Assembly: GCA_030430205.1 (NCBI GenBank)
Contig: JAUIGE010000004.1
Location: 224,843-288,842, forward strand
Direction of reading: 5' to 3'
From: Bacteroidia bacterium
GTDB lineage: Bacteria; Bacteroidota; Bacteroidia; J057
Length of the DNA: 64,000 nucleotides
Under the pieces are notes generated by a model. The model saw only the letters and a program-made list of their open reading frames with translations. It ran no database searches and was not told the origin of the DNA. Positions 55,901 through 64,000 of the stretch are shown here, in pieces. How positions within the stretch are numbered: the stretch's first letter is position 1; each line of letters begins with the position of its first letter. A program made the position numbers and the translations under genes.

Positions 55901-57113
55901 TGGTATTCGGATTCCATTGATAAAGATGATGGTCCAGGAAAAGAATATTTCCATTTTCATCCTCTGTAATTCCTCTGCACTTCGAGAGTTTTCCTGGAAA
56001 ATGATGGATTAACCTAAAAGGGTTTTCTTCGACGGATAATTTGATGACGCCATGAGAGGTCGCAAGCCAAAAGTCTTCCTCTTCGAATATGCTCAAAATC
56101 TCTATGGGGCCATGCAGTTTTAAAGAAGGCAGATAATCATGCATATACCTTCCGTTTTCGTCAAATAATAATAAGTCCCGAGGTGACTCTGAGTTTAAAA
56201 TCCAGTAACCTTTAGGGCTTTTATACAAACGATTAACTGGATGCTTAGATAAATCGAATGGGAGGCCATCCTTGGTGAAAGAAAAGGGGGCCCAATCTTT
56301 ATCCTTTCTCTTTACCCATATTTTGGGGGGACTGGAGACAAAATCTTTGGTAATGAACCATAGGCTTCCCTGATGATCAAGAACGACCTTATGAAAACTT
56401 TTATGAGGCAACCCGATTTCATCCACCACTTTTCCTGATGAATCTATAGAAATAAGTGACCATTCCGTAGTCAGGTATAGATTGTTATTCCTATCACATG
56501 TCAGGGCCCTTATAGATGCTCCCTCTCTATGAAATACTTTTTTGAACTCATGTTGATATTGGAATAACTCCCCATTTGCTGTGCAAATCCAGATCCGATT
56601 CAGAGGATCAATTATAGCTGGAGAGTAAAAATCTCTGAATCCCAGATTAAAAGGAACCTTATCACGAAAATAGGACTCAAAGCGAACGGCCTTACCTGTT
56701 TTAGGGCTAAAAATGAAGATATTCTGAGTTTGCCTTTTATTAAGCGAATCCAGAGAATTACTTGGATGATGTAGAAATATCCATAGGTTTCCTTCCTGGT
56801 CCTCCTGGATTTTTTTAACAAAATTAGGGTTCGAGAAGGTTAAGACATCCAGCGGATAAAAGGTAAAATAATACCCATCATAATGATTCAGGCCATAGCT
56901 ATTACAAATCCAAAGGCCACCTTTTGAATCCTTTAAAACTGCATTTGTAATTTGCCCCTCAAGCCCATCTTTCATAGAGATGATGTGACTACAGAAAATA
57001 TTGGGTTGAGGCTTTGCATGATGGGATAGGAACAAAAGGCAGATGAATACAAAAGTTGATTTTGCAAAGATTTCCCCTTTTGCAGCCTTGCTTAACAAGA
57101 TCGACGTATTCAT
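52995..57113 (-). CDS. second hybrid two-component system sensor-regulator (HTCS)
   Basis: From the ATG at 57113 the product has 1372 residues (a start at 57137 is also possible). It has a signal segment (STFVFICLLFLSHHAKPQ), a periplasmic propeller region (about 35-690) with blade motifs such as DSKGGLWICNSYGLNHYDGY and DENLWIPSNYGLVWMDK-like repeats, a Y_Y_Y domain (about 700-785) and a membrane helix (about 791-813). HisKA follows with His868 in FFTNITHEFRTPL, then HATPase, a receiver with Asp1176 in LIITDVMMPQVNG, and a C-terminal AraC domain. The ligand is unknown. Its divergent neighbour across 1.1 kb is the giant repeat protein gene, and the pectin genes lie on the other side, so its regulon cannot be deduced. 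Confidence 0.93.
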   Translation of the reverse strand: MNTSILLSKAAKGEIFAKSTFVFICLLFLSHHAKPQPNIFCSHIISMKDGLEGQITNAVLKDSKGGLWICNSYGLNHYDGYYFTFYPLDVLTFSNPNFVKKIQEDQEGNLWIFLHHPSNSLDSLNKRQTQNIFIFSPKTGKAVRFESYFRDKVPFNLGFRDFYSPAIIDPLNRIWICTANGELFQYQHEFKKVFHREGASIRALTCDRNNNLYLTTEWSLISIDSSGKVVDEIGLPHKSFHKVVLDHQGSLWFITKDFVSSPPKIWVKRKDKDWAPFSFTKDGLPFDLSKHPVNRLYKSPKGYWILNSESPRDLLLFDENGRYMHDYLPSLKLHGPIEILSIFEEEDFWLATSHGVIKLSVEENPFRLIHHFPGKLSKCRGITEDENGNILFLDHHLYQWNPNTNQKKRLSKDSGTHLLFKKDSLIYNSVYGPNILIETNESTLKSKSYNFIENNQYLAISQIQTQNPYIHLIGCGKGLLYFDTEKKEIIPFEKYNGFEAIKDAQITFIHRNNYGIWLSSSEGLFLMKEEEGIVRQFNMASGDLPVNYINHIHEDKDGVFWMATRGGGIIKWEVNPTANYSSTYMQFTTSNGLSNNYTYAIYEDKNENLWIPSNYGLVWMDKKSFQVRSFIREDGLPNDEFNFTSHYQGKDGSLYFGGLGGLISFHPKHFEDKLIYDAPLKFSKLMLLEQGKNTETDLTQLLASEKKIRLKPDDRFYTFHFLLADLDKKERHSYAYKIEGFSENWQLTEENYLRINSLPYGEYSLKIRGRHKKKGWSTQMLEVKLQVLKPFYMRVWFISICILTIFLSALFISYQWSKRHIRAKKRLEAEVRKRTQKIEEDKKMIARQAAAIKRLDESKTRFFTNITHEFRTPLSLIIGPLEQISTQKLPPLAIKKKIDLIIKNAQKLLRLINQLLDLAKLESGQMKIEVASGNIVRLTKELVDRFQPLALKKEQLLEFICPLDTWKTHFDKDKWEKIIYNLLSNAIKYSPNGNPIQLHLDKIQHSDGELILLKVVDNGVGMSPAQIEHIFERFYQNPNTYENDYGGTGIGLALVKELVELQDGKIEVISKPQLGSTFKVSIPIRIPFAGNSQPEKPQSDFVCDAPYQLSSDTASLYPKKDSGSKLKLLIVEDNEEMRQFIRDCLNPKVYHIIEAKDGEEGIDLALGIVPDLIITDVMMPQVNGFILVETIRKHISTSHIPIIMLSAKTSMDDRMKGFHRGVDIYLTKPFSPRELSIRVDNLIEIRNRLQNRYVQSSRLVYLKEYQAEDKFITQIKDFIVQNLNEHQLNGDIIGDEVGLSRVHLHRKIKALTNLSTSEFIKKIRLEQATKLLKTGQFNVSEVAYEAGFSSPSQFSKDFKKAFGKAPSKIENN

Positions 57114-57276
57114 CGAGTTAGGGCAAATTGATACCATTGAGATTATCTAAAGTTATATTTTGTTTTTTTCTGGCTGTATATCCAAAGAATAAGATTTGAT
57201 CATCACTTAAGTCCTATAAGCTGTTTCTCTTTAGGAATAGCGATAAAATAAATCATCAGTTTGTTTCAAGTAGTTT

Positions 57277-57406
57277 GTCATTTCGACGAGGCTTTGCGAG
57301 GAGAAATCTCCTGAACTCATGTATTAAAAGCCTGATTATCAATAACTCAGGAGATTTCTCCTAGAAGACTCCCTTCGACAAGCTCAGGGCAGGCTGTCGA
57401 AATGAC
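57277..57406. repeat. 130-bp nested-palindrome intergenic element (MITE/REP-like)
   Basis: Outer perfect inverted repeats GTCATTTCGAC (57277-57287) and GTCGAAATGAC (57396-57406) enclose an inner perfect 16-bp pair, AGGAGAAATCTCCTGA (57299-57314) and TCAGGAGATTTCTCCT (57347-57362). The right half also holds CTTCGACAAGCTCAGG. There is no ORF inside. This layout is that of a non-autonomous miniature element or a REP/BIME-like repeat. Only one copy is in the window. Confidence 0.8.
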
Positions 57407-57701
57407 ACCTCCTGGCAAAAAATGAAACTGATAGTTTATTTCGTCACCGTTCCTTATTGATTTCCTATCATAAGCTAAAAAGGATCAATTGCACACTACA
57501 AAGAACTGGAGGTTATACTCATTCTGAGAGTTTTCTATTTTTGGTAAATTACAAGTCGCCTTTTTTGATTGTATTTTTAATTTAGAAAAATTCATTGATT
57601 AAATCTAAGTGCCCTAAATGATCAACTGTAAGATTTTGAGAAAAAAAATCATTAAAAAATGTTCAATTTTTAATTGGCAGTAAGAATAAGGGAGGTATTA
57701 T

Positions 57702-57836
57702 AACATTTTGATGTTGTATAATGCTAGGATTGTGAGAGGGTATTTGGAAGGTTAATAAAACGCTGATGCCACCTAATTCTAATCATAAGTAGAGAGTTTA
57801 GGAAGTGATACAACATTATCATGTTACCGAATGCTA
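57702..57836 (+). promoter_or_regulatory. two copies of a composite palindromic motif
   Basis: At 57702-57726 and again at 57812-57836 the sequence follows AACAT-N4-ATGTT-N5-ATGCTA with identical spacing, exactly 110 bp apart. The first ten conserved bases form a perfect dyad; ATGCTA follows each dyad at the same distance. The N4 and N5 bases differ between copies, as expected for protein contacts rather than a recent duplication. They could be binding sites for a dimeric regulator of the 58240 gene. Confidence 0.45.
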
Positions 57837-58204
57837 CTTCAATTATGGTATATTTTATAATATGAATGGAACTGAATTCTAAATAGTATGCTTGGTTTTT
57901 ATGGTATGATATAAGAAAATTTTAGAAATTTTTTTTATACTGAAGTGGAATGTTTGGAAATTTTAAAACGATTTATAAAGGGGTATGCTGTATGTAATGT
58001 GTTGAAAATCAGTATGTTGTGCTCTGTGTTTGCCAGTGGAAGGAGATTGGCTTTGAATTGTGCCTGGGGAATATTACTGTGTGAATAATATTCTTTCAGG
58101 ATGTTGTGTTGCTTTTGTGTTTTTTTATTATTAATTTACTTATACATCATACTCGCACCCCTCCTTAATAATTCATTTTTTTCAAAGCCGACTTTATTCA
58201 ATCT

Positions 58205-58223
58205 ATACAAAGACATTTTGTAT
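58205..58223 (+). promoter_or_regulatory. small inverted repeat in front of the giant gene
   Basis: ATACAAA (58205-58211) and TTTGTAT (58217-58223) form a perfect 7-bp dyad with a 5-nt centre, ending 16 bp before the ATG at 58240. It may be an operator overlapping the promoter or a hairpin in the leader near the ribosome site. The AT-rich arms make a stable hairpin unlikely. Confidence 0.3.
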
Positions 58224-58239
58224 TTCTGGGGTTTATAGT

Positions 58240-61200
58240 ATGCCTATAAACCTGACTCCTGGTACACTTCAAAAATTTAGTTCAATGAGAAATTGGATAC
58301 ACTTACCAATAGGGTGGCCTTATAATTCCAGCCTTTTTGTAGAAAAAATCAGTTCGGGCAAATCTTTTATTAAGCCACTTCAAAAACGGGGCATATTATT
58401 TTTACTGTTTTCGAGTTTGCTTCTTGTCTCAAAAATGGAAGCGGGGAAAGTTGATCATATCCCTGATTTTTCAACTGATTTTGTTTCTGGTGTTCATGTG
58501 AATAATGATATTTCAGGAGTAGATGGGGATTGGGAACTGGCAGTGGGTACGCTTGGCCCTGAGCTATTGTCAGTTATTTACGGTAGCAATCTTCAACTAC
58601 CCACTTGCAACGATCTCTTACCCCTGGTAAACGGATCAGATTTCGATAATCTGACCGGGAGTATCACGGATAATGTAGGGAGTGCTATCCCGCTATGTCT
58701 GGGCGGCATTACGAATGCAGGCAATGTGGTAGATGGGAATCTGGCAAACTTTGCCTCTGTGAGTATAACCGGTCTGGGTTGTGATGGTACCCTGAGTGTG
58801 GAAGATACCGATGATACCTATTCCGGAGGCGTCTTTGCCGGATTTAAAGTGAGCTCAGCAGGCCTTTTGCAGACCTCTATCGGGGCTTCTGTGACAATTC
58901 GGACCTACCTGAACGGGAGTTTGCAGGAGACCTATCCTGCGGTGACTTCTACTGTAGGAGTGAATACCAGCCTGGTGGATGGAAATGGCGATGTGGTCCT
59001 GGGCTTTTTCACAAGTCAGGACTTTGATGAGATTACGATAGAATACCAGGCTCTGGTCGGCCTCCTGTTTTCCGCCCGGATATATCATGCTGTAGTGGAG
59101 GACTTCTGTTCGGGCCCAGCTCTTTCCTGTAATGTCCATACTCCCTGGACAAATACTTCATATCCTGTACTGATCAATGGCGATAATACGACTATCACAG
59201 GTTTGGTATGTGCCAGTTGTTCAATAGATGATACAGAATCAGTAATAGATGCAGATACAAGCAATTATGCGACGATCACCCTGGCTGCCGCCCTGGGCAC
59301 CACAGCTTCTATCGCAGTAGAGGATATCGTAGATACCGTGGCACGCGGCACATTCGTCGGCTTTGATATAGAGAATCCGGGATTGATAGGTGCTGATTTA
59401 TTATCTGGCCTTACGATTCAAACATACCTGGATAGTAGCCTTCAGGAGACGAGCCTGTCTGGTTCTTTGATATCTTCATCGTCAACGATCCTGACCGGAA
59501 CGGGCCGTCAGGTAGTGGGTTTTGTCACCAACCTGCCCTTTGATCAGGTGAAATTGGAGGTGACCAATTTGCTGGGAGCTGTCAGCGTGACCAGGGTCTA
59601 CAATGTTATCCTTCAGCATTTCTGCGAAGGGCCACAATTGGCCTGCAATACGCCAACGAGTATGACCATCCCTGATTACCCGATGTTGATAGACAATGAA
59701 AATACAGAGATCGATGGCATCGCCTGTGTGGGATGTAGCATCGACGATGCTCAGCATGTGATCAATAGCGATACCACCGATTATGCCGAGATCATCTTAA
59801 CAGCTGGGGTAGGGGTATCTGGGAGTCTGGCCGTGAAGGAACAATTGACGGATTATCCTGGGGGAACTTTTGCAGGCTTTGATATAGAAAATACCAATCT
59901 GCTGGATGTCGGGCTGCTGGATGGCATCACCCTCTGTACCTACCGTGATGGTGTTCAGAAGGAATGTCGTTCGGGTCAGGGAAATCTGGTTTCAGTGGGC
60001 AGCTCCCTTTTGACAGATGATGGGAGGCGGATTGTAGGCTTCATCACAGATTCAACCTATGATGAGGTGAAAATAACGATATCGAATCTGGTGAGTGCCG
60101 ATGTGGGCATTACCCGCATCTATACAGCGCTTTTTACCGACTTCTGTCCGGTGGCACTGGCTTGTGATACCAGCTATTTGCTGACCAATCCTGATTTTCC
60201 GGTAATTATAGATTTCGAGTTGACAGGTGTTGAGAGTGTGGGTTGTGTAGCCTGTTCAGTGACAGATGCACCGAATGTGATCAGCTCAGATACAGCAGAT
60301 TATGCCACCATCACCATGGCCGTGGGAGCCATAGGGACGGGTTCAATAGCTGTGTTAGATGCCTTGACGACTTACCCTGCGGGAAGTACAGTGGGATTTG
60401 CCATAGCAGATGTAAACTATTTATTAAACCTAAATCTGTTTGATGCCCTGGAAATATGCACCTATTTGGATGGTGTAGAGCAGGAGTGCGCCTCGGGCGG
60501 GAATTTATTGGAACTGACTTTACTTGTTACGCTCTTTGGCAGTCAGGCAGGCCAGCAAAATGTGGGCTTCAGAACAAGCGTGCCTTATGATGAAGTGAGA
60601 ATCAATGTGGCTCCTTTAGTAGGAGCGATTAACCAGATCAGGGTGTTCTCCGCATTTGTAGATATGAGGGGAGCATATGGAAGCGGCGGTTTTAACTGCA
60701 ACCAGGTTTTTGCCATTGATGATATCAATACTACGCCAGCAGGGACATCTGTTTCGGGCAATGTGCTTCAAAATGACTGGGACCTGACCGATACAACTTT
60801 GGCAGTAAATAGCATCCCCCTTGTCTCCCCTTCCCATGGCTCTTTGACACTCAATGTAAATGGAACCTATACCTATACGCCAAATCCTGCCTTTACAGGA
60901 GAGGATCAGTTTAGCTATGAGGTATGTGATGTAGAAGGCAATTGTGATACAGCGAATGTATATATAAATGTAATTCCTCAACCAACGGAAAACGGAAATA
61001 ACTCCCCCATAGCCAACAATGATGTGACTGAGGGCGAAGAAGGAAAAGATGTGACTGGCAATGTTAGCAGCAATGATGGCGATCCCGATGGGAACAACCT
61101 GCTTGTCAATTCAATACCTCTGTCAGGGCCTGCTCATGGCACAATTATATTGAATACTGATGGGACCTATGTATTTAGTCCTGATTCAGGGTTTGTGGGC

Positions 61201-64000
61201 CAGGAAATTATTTCCTACGAGGTATGCGACGCTGGAACCCCCTCCCTCTGCGATACGGCGGAATTAATCATCAATATAGAAAGGGATTTGGGGAACTCGA
61301 TCATCGCAACTGATGATGCCGGGCTAGCTCTTCGTGATAGTTCCATTTCTTTGGATCTTTTGGCTAATGATTACGATCCTGAAGGAGATTCTTTAGTCGT
61401 TCCAGTGGCAAACCCTGTTAGCAACCCGGCGAATGGCACCCTCATCTTCAATGTTGATGGGACGATCATCTATAGTCCCAATAGTGGATTTACAGGTAAT
61501 GACAGCTTTCTGTACTCAATTTGTGATACCAGTGGTACTAATTGTGATACTGCCACTGTATATTTAACGATCTTACCGTTTAATACTAGCCCAATCGCTA
61601 TAAACGATACGATAGATGCCCAGGAAGATACGCCCATAACAACAGACCTTGCCGCCAACGACACCGATGCCGATGGCAACCTGGACCCAACGACTTTGAC
61701 CCTGATCGGCACGCTGCCGCCAGCGAGCCAGGGCACGATCACCAACCATGGGGATGGCACAGTCACTTTTACCCCAGCGCCAGACTTCAATGGAGCGGTT
61801 GATCCTTTCCAATACCAGATCTGCGATAGCGGCAGTCCATCACTTTGTGATACTGCGACAGTGAACCTGACGGTGAATGCGGTTAATGACAAACCTGTGG
61901 CTGTCGATGACAGCGACAGCACACCTGAAGACACCCCCGTCACGACCGATCTTGCCGCCAACGACACCGATGCCGATGGCAACCTGGATCCGACAACTTT
62001 GACCTTGATCGGCACCTTGCCGCCAGCGAGCCAGGGCACGATCACCAACAATGGGGATGGCACAGTCACTTTTACGCCAGCGCCAGACTACAATGGTCCT
62101 GTTGATCCATTCCAATACCAGATCTGTGATAGCGGCAGTCCCTCGCTTTGCGATACTGCGACAGTGAACCTGACAGTGAATGCTGTTAATGACAAGCCTG
62201 TGGCGACAAATGATACAACCAGCACGCCTGAAGACACTCCTGTTACGACCGATCTTGCCGCCAACGACACCGATGTCGATGGCAACCTCGATCCGACAAC
62301 TTTGACTTTGATCGGCACTTTGCCGCCAGCGAGCCAGGGCACGATCACCAACCATGGGGATGGCACTGTCACTTTCACCCCAGCGCCAGGCTACAATGGT
62401 CCTGTTGATCCTTTCCAATACCAGATCTGCGATAGCGGCACTCCATCACTTTGTGATACTGCGACAGTGAACCTGACAGTGAATGCTGTTAATGACAAGC
62501 CTGTGGCGACAAATGATACAACCAGCACACCTGAAGACACTCCCGTCACGACCGATCTTGCCGCCAACGACACCGATGCCGATGGCAACCTCGATCCGAC
62601 AACTTTGACCCTGATCGGCACCTTTCCGCCAGCGAGCCAGGGAACGATCACCAACCATGGGGATGGCACGGTCACTTTTACCCCAGCGCCAGACTACAAT
62701 GGTCCTGTTGATCCATTCCAATACCAGATCTGCGATAGCGGCAGCCCCTCACTTTGTGATACTGCGACAGTGAACCTGACGGTGAATGCAGTTAATGACA
62801 AGCCTGTGGCGACAAATGATACAACCAGCACGCCTGAAGACACTCCCGTCACGACCGATCTTGCCGCCAACGACACCGATGCCGATGGCAACCTCGATCC
62901 AACGACTTTGACCTTGATCGGCACCTTGCCGCCAGCGAGCCAGGGCACGATCACCAACAATGGGGATGGCACGGTCACTTTCACGCCAGCCCCAGGCTAT
63001 AATGGTCCTGTTGATCCTTTCCAATACCAGATCTGTGATAGCGGCAGTCCATCGCTTTGCGATACTGCGACAGTGAACCTGACGGTGAATGCTGTTAATG
63101 ACAAGCCTGTGGCGACAAATGATACAACCAATACACCTGAAGACACTCCCGTCACGACCGATCTTGCCGCCAACGACACCGATGTCGATGGGAACCTCGA
63201 TCCAACGACGCTGACCCTGATCGGCACGCTGCCGCCAGCGAGCCAGGGAACGATCACCAACCATGGGGATGGCACGGTCACTTTTACCCCAGCGCCAGGC
63301 TACAATGGAGCGGTTGATCCTTTCCAATACCAGATCTGTGATAGCGGCAGTCCCTCGCTTTGCGATACTGCGACAGTGAACCTGACGGTGAATGCTGTTA
63401 ATGATAAGCCCGTGGCTGTTGATGACAGTGACAGCACACCTGAAGACACTCCCGTCACGACCGATCTTGCCGCCAACGACACCGATGCCGATGGGAACCT
63501 CGATCCGACGACGCTGACCCTGATCGGCACCTTGCCGCCAGCGAGCCAGGGAACGATTACCAACCATGGGGATGGCACGGTCACTTTTACGCCAGCGCCA
63601 GGCTACAATGGTCCTGTTGATCCTTTCCAATACCAGATCTGCGATAGCGGCAGTCCCTCGCTTTGTGATACTGCGACAGTGAACCTGACAGTGAATGCTG
63701 TTAATGACAAGCCTGTGGCGACAAATGATACAACCAATACACCTGAAGACACTCCCGTCACGACCGATCTTGCCGCCAACGACACCGATGTCGATGGCAA
63801 CCTCGATCCGACAACTTTGACCCTGATCGGCACCTTGCCGCCAGCGAGCCAGGGAACGATCACCAACCATGGTGATGGCACAGTCACTTTTACGCCAGCG
63901 CCAGACTACAATGGTCCTGTTGATCCATTCCAATACCAGATCTGTGATAGCGGCAGTCCCTCGCTTTGCGATACTGCGACAGTGAACCTGACAGTGAATG
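58240..64000 (+). CDS. giant repeat-containing surface protein (cadherin/VCBS-like), 3' partial
   Basis: From the ATG at 58240 (a second at 58285) the frame stays open for 5,761 bases to the window edge, so more than 1,920 residues are visible and the end is missing. A hydrophobic export segment (GILFLLFSSLLLVS) lies at about residues 48-62, behind an unusually long leader. Residues about 130-820 hold roughly four cysteine-containing repeats of about 165 residues, with CASCSIDD, CVGCSIDD and CVACSVTD marking the repeat joints and FVGFDI/FAGFDI in their cores. Three divergent cadherin/VCBS-like repeats follow (60715-61590), with the SYEVCD and FSPDSGF patterns. Then come seven full and one cut copies of an almost identical 101-residue repeat. 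Such proteins are usually adhesins or matrix proteins; a T9SS tail beyond the window is likely but unseen. Confidence 0.88.
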   Translation, partial: MPINLTPGTLQKFSSMRNWIHLPIGWPYNSSLFVEKISSGKSFIKPLQKRGILFLLFSSLLLVSKMEAGKVDHIPDFSTDFVSGVHVNNDISGVDGDWELAVGTLGPELLSVIYGSNLQLPTCNDLLPLVNGSDFDNLTGSITDNVGSAIPLCLGGITNAGNVVDGNLANFASVSITGLGCDGTLSVEDTDDTYSGGVFAGFKVSSAGLLQTSIGASVTIRTYLNGSLQETYPAVTSTVGVNTSLVDGNGDVVLGFFTSQDFDEITIEYQALVGLLFSARIYHAVVEDFCSGPALSCNVHTPWTNTSYPVLINGDNTTITGLVCASCSIDDTESVIDADTSNYATITLAAALGTTASIAVEDIVDTVARGTFVGFDIENPGLIGADLLSGLTIQTYLDSSLQETSLSGSLISSSSTILTGTGRQVVGFVTNLPFDQVKLEVTNLLGAVSVTRVYNVILQHFCEGPQLACNTPTSMTIPDYPMLIDNENTEIDGIACVGCSIDDAQHVINSDTTDYAEIILTAGVGVSGSLAVKEQLTDYPGGTFAGFDIENTNLLDVGLLDGITLCTYRDGVQKECRSGQGNLVSVGSSLLTDDGRRIVGFITDSTYDEVKITISNLVSADVGITRIYTALFTDFCPVALACDTSYLLTNPDFPVIIDFELTGVESVGCVACSVTDAPNVISSDTADYATITMAVGAIGTGSIAVLDALTTYPAGSTVGFAIADVNYLLNLNLFDALEICTYLDGVEQECASGGNLLELTLLVTLFGSQAGQQNVGFRTSVPYDEVRINVAPLVGAINQIRVFSAFVDMRGAYGSGGFNCNQVFAIDDINTTPAGTSVSGNVLQNDWDLTDTTLAVNSIPLVSPSHGSLTLNVNGTYTYTPNPAFTGEDQFSYEVCDVEGNCDTANVYINVIPQPTENGNNSPIANNDVTEGEEGKDVTGNVSSNDGDPDGNNLLVNSIPLSGPAHGTIILNTDGTYVFSPDSGFVGQEIISYEVCDAGTPSLCDTAELIINIERDLGNSIIATDDAGLALRDSSISLDLLANDYDPEGDSLVVPVANPVSNPANGTLIFNVDGTIIYSPNSGFTGNDSFLYSICDTSGTNCDTATVYLTILPFNTSPIAINDTIDAQEDTPITTDLAANDTDADGNLDPTTLTLIGTLPPASQGTITNHGDGTVTFTPAPDFNGAVDPFQYQICDSGSPSLCDTATVNLTVNAVNDKPVAVDDSDSTPEDTPVTTDLAANDTDADGNLDPTTLTLIGTLPPASQGTITNNGDGTVTFTPAPDYNGPVDPFQYQICDSGSPSLCDTATVNLTVNAVNDKPVATNDTTSTPEDTPVTTDLAANDTDVDGNLDPTTLTLIGTLPPASQGTITNHGDGTVTFTPAPGYNGPVDPFQYQICDSGTPSLCDTATVNLTVNAVNDKPVATNDTTSTPEDTPVTTDLAANDTDADGNLDPTTLTLIGTFPPASQGTITNHGDGTVTFTPAPDYNGPVDPFQYQICDSGSPSLCDTATVNLTVNAVNDKPVATNDTTSTPEDTPVTTDLAANDTDADGNLDPTTLTLIGTLPPASQGTITNNGDGTVTFTPAPGYNGPVDPFQYQICDSGSPSLCDTATVNLTVNAVNDKPVATNDTTNTPEDTPVTTDLAANDTDVDGNLDPTTLTLIGTLPPASQGTITNHGDGTVTFTPAPGYNGAVDPFQYQICDSGSPSLCDTATVNLTVNAVNDKPVAVDDSDSTPEDTPVTTDLAANDTDADGNLDPTTLTLIGTLPPASQGTITNHGDGTVTFTPAPGYNGPVDPFQYQICDSGSPSLCDTATVNLTVNAVNDKPVATNDTTNTPEDTPVTTDLAANDTDVDGNLDPTTLTLIGTLPPASQGTITNHGDGTVTFTPAPDYNGPVDPFQYQICDSGSPSLCDTATVNLTVN
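61600..64000 (+). repeat. 303-bp in-frame tandem repeat array (101 residues per unit)
   Basis: The landmark GCCGCCAACGACACCGATG occurs at 61651, 61954, 62257, 62560, 62863, 63166, 63469 and 63772, exactly 303 bp apart each time, so seven complete units and one cut by the window end are present. Units differ at few positions, and the differences are shared in combinations (VAVDDSDS or VATNDTT at the joint, DADGN or DVDGN, PDYNGP, PGYNGP or PGYNGAV). Each unit is one cadherin/VCBS-like beta-sandwich with a calcium-type DxDxDGN motif. The long antisense frames in this region are shadows of the repeat. Confidence 0.95.

Larger units (their letters stand above)
57407..58239. other. AT-rich non-coding spacer before the giant surface protein gene
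   Basis: About 830 bp with no supported reading frame on either strand and many A/T runs. It contains the repeated palindromic motif listed separately and a small inverted repeat just before the downstream start. It probably holds the promoter region for the gene at 58240. I see no RNA gene. Confidence 0.6.

Noticed and set aside
62749..63933. A 394-residue antisense reading frame and several of 94-96 residues across the 303-bp array
   Set aside because: They repeat with the same 303-bp period and are shadows of the sense cadherin-like repeats; the sense frame is continuous and has recognisable domain motifs.
1..64000. tRNA, rRNA, integrase, transposase or phage genes
   Set aside because: I looked for them in the gaps and among the ORFs and saw none, so the locus cannot be called an island on sequence grounds.

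Overview
The window is a 64-kb piece of a Bacteroidota chromosome. The evidence is a SusC/SusD pair, two hybrid two-component systems (periplasmic propeller, histidine kinase, receiver and AraC domain in one chain), ten intact proteins ending in a type IX secretion (T9SS) C-terminal sorting domain, and the near absence of Shine-Dalgarno sites. The T9SS-rich style fits Saprospirales or Cytophagales relatives better than gut Bacteroides, but I cannot place the genus. No tRNA, rRNA, CRISPR array, transposase or integrase was seen.

Positions 1-47400 form a large pectin (homogalacturonan and rhamnogalacturonan) utilisation region. From 1 to 26.9 kb every gene is on the + strand. The order is an alpha/beta hydrolase cut by the window edge, GH43, pectin methylesterase CE8, DUF4861 lipoprotein, KduD, a KduI/IolB-type isomerase, GH28, a CE12-like acetylesterase, UxaC, KdgK, KDPG aldolase, a three-part TRAP transporter, UxaA, UxaB, an esterase, a PQQ-type sugar dehydrogenase, a second CE8, a BNR/sialidase-fold protein and a second PQQ-type dehydrogenase. 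From 26.9 to 36.5 kb, genes on alternating strands encode two large PL1 pectate lyases and two secreted proteins of unknown function. From 36.5 to 47.4 kb lie a hybrid sensor, SusC, SusD and a GH105 hydrolase. A second GH105, a decayed CE8 remnant and a third, classical PL1 follow on the - strand.

Together the genes make an almost closed pathway. Secreted lyases and esterases cut pectin, SusCD takes up oligomers, GH105 and GH28 release monomers in the periplasm, and the TRAP transporter probably moves uronates inward. UxaC-UxaB-UxaA (galacturonate branch) and the KduI-like enzyme with KduD (unsaturated uronate branch) both lead to 2-keto-3-deoxygluconate, which KdgK and KdgA split to pyruvate and glyceraldehyde-3-phosphate.

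From 50.8 to 57.1 kb on the - strand are an outer-membrane barrel-like protein, a decayed receiver-domain gene, a LuxR-type regulator and a second hybrid sensor. A 1.1-kb AT-rich spacer follows, with a nested-palindrome element and a twice-repeated composite motif. From 58240 to the window end one open frame of more than 1,900 codons encodes a giant surface protein: about four cysteine-containing repeats of about 165 residues, three divergent cadherin/VCBS-like repeats, then a nearly identical 303-bp tandem array that runs off the window.

The most unusual non-coding pattern is a set of four unrelated sequences that all show 7-bp periodicity and all lie just before the start codon of the next gene in an operon (kdgA, dctQ, uxaA, GH105).
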